Shown in pieces: positions 6,905 to 7,416 of a stretch of 7,416 bases of DNA. Origin of the DNA: Conexibacter sp. (GTDB taxonomy: Bacteria; Actinomycetota; Thermoleophilia; Solirubrobacterales; Solirubrobacteraceae); contig JAOPZG010000250.1 in NCBI GenBank assembly GCA_025964215.1, positions 1 through 7,416 on the forward strand, read 5' to 3'. Under the pieces are notes generated by a model. That model did no database searches. It had not been told where the DNA came from and saw nothing but the letters and a program-made list of their open reading frames with translations. The translations under genes were made by a program, and so were the position numbers. Every line of letters begins with the position of its first letter. Within the stretch, counting starts at the first letter, position 1.

Positions 6905-7416
6905 CGGACTGCCGCGAGCACCACGCGCGCCGCGTTGCGCCCGGGCGCGCCGGAGACGCCGGCGCCGGGGAAGGTCCCCGAGCCGGTGAGGTAGAGGCCG
7001 GCGACCGGCGTGGCGTAGCGGGTCAGCTCGCGGTCGCGGCCGAGGAGGGCGGCGAGCGGGCCGCCGGCGAAGGACGGCGCGTAGCCGGCCGGCATCGAGA
7101 AGTCGCGCTCGTAGTCCTCGGGGCCGACGAGCCGCCAGCGGCGCACGCCCTCCAGGAAGCCGGGCTCGACGAGGCGGGCGAACTCGGTCAGCCAGCGCTC
7201 GGGCTCGCCGCTGTCCTCCCAGCCGCCGTTCAAGGTGTAGGGGGTGAAGAGCGTCTCGAGCGAGAAGACGTGGCCGCCGCCGGGCGGGGCGACGGTGGGG
7301 TCCAGGACGGAGGGGACGTTCGAGAGGTGCAGCGGCTGGCGCGCGACGCCGCCGGCCGCGGCGGTGCGGTGCGCGGCGGCGATCGCGTCGAGCCCGGGCG
7401 CGACGACCATCGTCGC
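6901..7416 (-). CDS. Phytoene-desaturase-like FAD oxidoreductase (CrtI/PYROXD2 type), C-terminal part
   Basis: The frame is open to the right edge; 171 residues and the stop are visible, so the Rossmann FAD-binding N-terminus lies outside the window. LSNVPSVLDPTVAPPGGGHVF contains the 'PS..DPT.APPG' segment of this group, followed by FSLETLFTPYTL, an acidic helix region, and GLYLTGSGTFPGAGVSGAPG, the conserved C-terminal FAD-contacting loop of CrtI-like amine-oxidase-fold enzymes, before NAARVVLAAVR at the end. Normal members are around 500 residues, so roughly a third is seen. The Met at 7408-7410 is internal, not a start, since the frame and the similarity continue past it. Substrate is unknown; these enzymes are often annotated as NAD(P)/FAD-dependent oxidoreductases and need not make carotenoids. 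The stop lies in the palindrome TGACGCGTCA, and 127 bases separate it from the RibD-C-like gene. Confidence 0.88.
   Translation of the reverse strand, partial: ATMVVAPGLDAIAAAHRTAAAGGVARQPLHLSNVPSVLDPTVAPPGGGHVFSLETLFTPYTLNGGWEDSGEPERWLTEFARLVEPGFLEGVRRWRLVGPEDYERDFSMPAGYAPSFAGGPLAALLGRDRELTRYATPVAGLYLTGSGTFPGAGVSGAPGRNAARVVLAAVR

Noticed and set aside
7408..7410. ATG as the start of the FAD oxidoreductase
   Set aside because: The reading frame continues to the window edge and the product would lack the FAD-binding domain, so this Met is internal.

Overview
The window is about 7.4 kb of very GC-rich bacterial DNA, densely coded, with G or C at most third codon positions. High GC, four-base ATGA/GTGA gene overlaps, GTG starts and a lipoprotein with an Ala/Ser/Thr-rich linker suggest an actinobacterium. 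A soil Thermoleophilia-type lineage (Solirubrobacterales) would fit, but that placement is an impression and not shown by any marker here.

Positions 1-6219 hold five plus-strand genes that look like one transcription unit. In order they are: the C-terminal part of a cytosine-deaminase-like amidohydrolase (3-650); an ABC transporter ATPase (647-1417); its inner-membrane permease (1414-2310); its substrate-binding lipoprotein of the NMT1/THI5-like type (2361-3551); a cytochrome P450 (3551-4768); and a second amidohydrolase of the ATZ/TRZ (SsnA-like) type (4765-6219), which makes six coding regions counting the truncated first one. Four of the five junctions overlap by 1-4 bases. Only the binding-protein gene is preceded by a gap, of 50 bases. 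The simplest reading is an uptake-and-breakdown module for a nitrogen-containing heterocycle: the lipoprotein captures it, the ABC transporter imports it, and the P450 and two hydrolases or deaminases process it. The substrate cannot be read from the sequence. A pyrimidine-like compound is favoured by the binding-protein motif and by the cytosine-deaminase-like enzyme.

Two things coincide at the binding-protein/P450 junction. A perfect 11-bp inverted repeat with a 7-nt loop lies at 3565-3593, and codon use changes from GGC-dominated to GGG-rich glycine codons. This suggests that the transporter half and the P450/second-hydrolase half are expressed differently or have different histories.

Positions 6216-7416 are on the minus strand and probably unrelated. 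They hold a RibD-C/dihydrofolate-reductase-like protein (6216-6773), whose stop codon shares the tetranucleotide CTAG with the stop of the convergent amidohydrolase. Next comes a 127-base gap containing a short coding-like stretch without a normal start. Last is the C-terminal part of a phytoene-desaturase-like (CrtI/PYROXD2-type) FAD oxidoreductase that runs off the right edge. No RNA genes, CRISPR arrays, insertion sequences or clear promoters were seen.
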